DNA of 6,933 nucleotides from Cellulomonas sp. (GTDB taxonomy: Bacteria > Actinomycetota > Actinomycetes > Actinomycetales > Cellulomonadaceae): positions 1-6,933 of the forward strand of contig DAIDJQ010000049.1 of assembly GCA_027451305.1 (NCBI GenBank). Reading direction: 5' to 3'. Of this stretch, positions 5,351 through 6,933 are shown in pieces (positions within the stretch are counted from its first letter, which is position 1; each line of letters starts with the position of its first letter). The position numbers and the translations under genes are program-made. The notes under the pieces were generated by a model. That model was not told the origin of the DNA and did no database searches. It worked only from the letters and a program-made list of their open reading frames with translations.

Positions 5351-6116
5351 AGGCTCGGCGCCGGCGCCGCGGCTGCTGACGGTCACGGGCCTGACCAAGC
5401 ACTTCGGCGGCCGCCCGGTGCTGGGGTCGGTGGACCTGAGCGTCCACCGTGGTCAGGTGCTGGCCGTGATCGGTTCCTCCGGTTCGGGCAAGACGACCCT
5501 GCTGCGTTGCCTCAACGGGTTGGAGGTCCCCGATGCCGGCAGAGTGCAGCTGGCCGGCGTGACGATCGACTTCGCCCCCCGCCCGTCCCAAGCCGACCTC
5601 GGTCGGCTGCGCGACCGGTCGGCGACGGTGTTCCAGCACCACAACCTGTTCCCCCACAAGACCGTGCTGGCCAACATCACCGAAGGCCCCCGGTTCGTCC
5701 AGCACCGCGACCGGGCCGTGGTGCAGGACGAGGCGCGGGCACTCCTGGAACGGGTCGGGCTGGCCGACCGCGCCGACGCCTACCCGTACCAGCTGTCGGG
5801 AGGCGAGCAGCAACGGGTGGGCATCCTGCGTGCACTCGTGCTGCGTCCCCAGCTGCTGCTGTTCGACGAACCAACTTCGGCCCTGGACCCCGAGCTGGTC
5901 GGTGACGTGCTCGCCCTCATGAGGGACCTGGCGGTCGAGGGCTGGACGATGATCGTCGTGACCCACGAGCTTCAGTTCGCCCGCGACGTCGCCCACCAGG
6001 TGGCATTCATCGACCACGGCCGCGTGGCCGAGATCGGGCCACCGAGCCAGGTTCTCGGTGACCCACACGAGGAACGCACCCGCCTGTTCGTGCGCCGCCT
6101 GCTGCACCCGCTGTGA
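5337..6116 (+). CDS. Amino acid ABC transporter ATP-binding protein
   Basis: A 259-residue ABC ATPase of polar amino acid uptake systems. It has Walker [10 protein letters not shown] (46-54), Q-loop Gln100 in [14 protein letters not shown], signature LSGGEQQRV (153-161), Walker [15 protein letters not shown] with Asp177 and Glu178, and switch His210 in [12 protein letters not shown]. All catalytic elements are intact. The [14 protein letters not shown] segment and the C-terminal [17 protein letters not shown] are typical of the GlnQ/HisP/TcyN group. It powers import of the ligand captured by the lipoprotein encoded at the start of the operon. The ATG at 5337 has GAGAGG about 14-19 bases before it and overlaps the permease 3' end, so the genes are coupled. 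It ends 14 bases from the convergent helicase gene. Confidence 0.97.
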   Translation: MSPTEGSAPAPRLLTVTGLTKHFGGRPVLGSVDLSVHRGQVLAVIGSSGSGKTTLLRCLNGLEVPDAGRVQLAGVTIDFAPRPSQADLGRLRDRSATVFQHHNLFPHKTVLANITEGPRFVQHRDRAVVQDEARALLERVGLADRADAYPYQLSGGEQQRVGILRALVLRPQLLLFDEPTSALDPELVGDVLALMRDLAVEGWTMIVVTHELQFARDVAHQVAFIDHGRVAEIGPPSQVLGDPHEERTRLFVRRLLHPL

Positions 6117-6125
6117 GCCGGTGGG

Positions 6126-6144
6126 AACCGTCAATGTAACGGTT
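6126..6144. terminator. Possible bidirectional hairpin between convergent genes
   Basis: AACCGT (6126-6131) and ACGGTT (6139-6144) pair around a 7-base loop, right where the ABC ATPase (plus) and the helicase (minus) converge. It overlaps the helicase stop codon. The stem is only six pairs and lacks a clear T-tract, so it is a weak candidate. Confidence 0.3.
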
Positions 6145-6933
6145 GGAACCCCAGGGCGCGGTAGCCGGGCATGCGGCGTTGCAGGGAGGCGGCGAGGACG
6201 GGTACCGCTGCGTCGTGGTAGTCGTGGACCTCGGCGATGTCCTTGCCGGGTGAGGACCGGACGATTCGTCCTGCGCACTGGACGAGCAGTCCTGCGAAGG
6301 AGATCGGCGCGGCGAGGAAGAGTGTGTCGAGTGCGGGGGCGTCGAAGCCCTCACCGATGAACGGCGTCGTCCCGATCACGAGGATGCCGGCGCCGGCCTC
6401 GGCGGCGGTGAGGGTCGTGACCGCGGCTCGTCGGTCAGTGGTGGTCATCCCGCCTTGCATCACGATCGGCTCGTGCCCGCGGGCGGCCAGTTGTGCCGCG
6501 AGCGCCTCCAGGTGGGATACGCGACGGGTCAGGACGAGGCAGTTGCGACCGCGGCCGAGGGCGGTCGTGACGTCCTCGACGATCTGGGCGTTGCGAACGT
6601 CGTCGGCGACGAGGGCGCGATGGACGGCGGCGAGGGCGCCCGGCGAGGACGGGTCCAGGGAGTCATGGGTGAAGGCAGTCTCGTGGACGTGCAGCACGCG
6701 GCGTGGTCCTTCGTGTGCCGACCACGCGGCGTCCAGCGCGCCCGGCTCGGCGTCCGCGACCGTGTGTCGGATCGGGCCGAGGTGCCAATTGACGAGGTTG
6801 CCGAGCCCGTCACGCCGTGTGGGTGTGGCGGTCAGGCCGAGCCAGAACTGGGCGGCGATCTTCTTCACCGAGTGGTCGTAGGCAGCTGCCGCGAGGTGGT
6901 GGCACTCATCGACGACGACCTGGCCGTAGCCAC
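6131..6933 (-). CDS. SF2 DECH-box helicase, C-terminal part (TOTE conflict-system-like), cut by window edge
   Basis: The gene enters from the right edge and ends at the TGA at 6131-6133; 266 residues are visible. The start is outside the window. The first visible residues contain motif II, VVVDECHHL, then motif III-like GLTATPTRRDGL. After a linker (HLGPIRHTV, LHVHETAF) comes the helicase C domain: NCLVLTRRVSHLEALAAQL, HEPIVMQGGMTTTDRRA, ILVIGTTPFIGEGFDAPALD (motif V) and QCAGRIVRSSPGK (motif VI; AGR-x-x-R where many family members have AGRLHR). It ends with DYHDAAVPVLAASLQRRMPG followed by YRALGF. This order and the D-Y-x-D-x-x-V-P-x-L then R-x-x-GYRAxG ending resemble the helicase module of proteins annotated as TOTE conflict system, in which an archaeo-eukaryotic-type primase precedes the helicase. 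That assignment is from recalled resemblance; an UvsW/XPB-like or restriction-type helicase is the alternative. An internal GTG at 6868 is not the true start, since DECH lies before it. Confidence 0.92.
   Translation of the reverse strand, partial: GYGQVVVDECHHLAAAAYDHSVKKIAAQFWLGLTATPTRRDGLGNLVNWHLGPIRHTVADAEPGALDAAWSAHEGPRRVLHVHETAFTHDSLDPSSPGALAAVHRALVADDVRNAQIVEDVTTALGRGRNCLVLTRRVSHLEALAAQLAARGHEPIVMQGGMTTTDRRAAVTTLTAAEAGAGILVIGTTPFIGEGFDAPALDTLFLAAPISFAGLLVQCAGRIVRSSPGKDIAEVHDYHDAAVPVLAASLQRRMPGYRALGFQPLH

Noticed and set aside
5241..6278. A 345-residue minus-strand open frame under the ABC ATPase
   Set aside because: It is antisense to a gene with all ABC ATPase motifs. The Gln/His/Arg/Gly-rich product is the mirror of that gene.
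1..6933. CRISPR array, tRNA, rRNA or insertion sequence
   Set aside because: I saw no regularly spaced direct repeats, no tRNA-like arms with conserved T-loop, no rRNA segments, and no transposase motifs or terminal repeats with target duplications.

Overview
The window is high-GC, and every intact gene uses codons strongly biased to G or C in third position. Gene content points to a high-GC actinobacterium: a DUF3105 protein, a CsoR-type copper operator and a DtxR/IdeR-like box. The genus cannot be fixed from this sequence alone. A chromosomal or accessory metal-homeostasis region is the best reading.

Left part (1-616, minus strand): a compact copper-efflux operon with gene order copZ, a 55-residue one-helix protein, then copA. 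Only the first 47 residues of copA are inside the window. The three genes are chained by ATGA stop/start overlaps. They are read from a clear promoter (TTGATA, 17 bp, TATACA) whose spacer is filled by a CsoR-type inverted repeat, so copper probably derepresses the operon.

Middle part (729-3266, minus strand): a decayed NarL-type histidine kinase with only the ATPase domain legible and at least two frame breaks; an Nramp-family metal transporter preceded by an iron-box-like palindrome; and a DUF3105 membrane-anchored protein with conserved Cys/His positions. With the copper operon these form a metal-handling neighbourhood. From 3267 to 3845 there is no convincing intact gene, only a possible gene remnant, inverted repeats and the leader of the next operon.

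Right part (3846-6116, plus strand): a complete polar amino acid ABC importer (binding lipoprotein, permease, ATPase). The genes are tightly coupled, and the binding protein resembles cystine-binding proteins. Converging on it from the right edge is the C-terminal half of an SF2 DECH-box helicase (6131-6933, minus). Its layout resembles the helicase part of TOTE conflict-system proteins, and the rest of the gene lies outside the window.

The best leads are the truncated view of the possible TOTE-type helicase, the dual regulatory palindrome before the Nramp gene, that transporter's altered metal-site motifs, and the mini membrane protein embedded in the copper operon.
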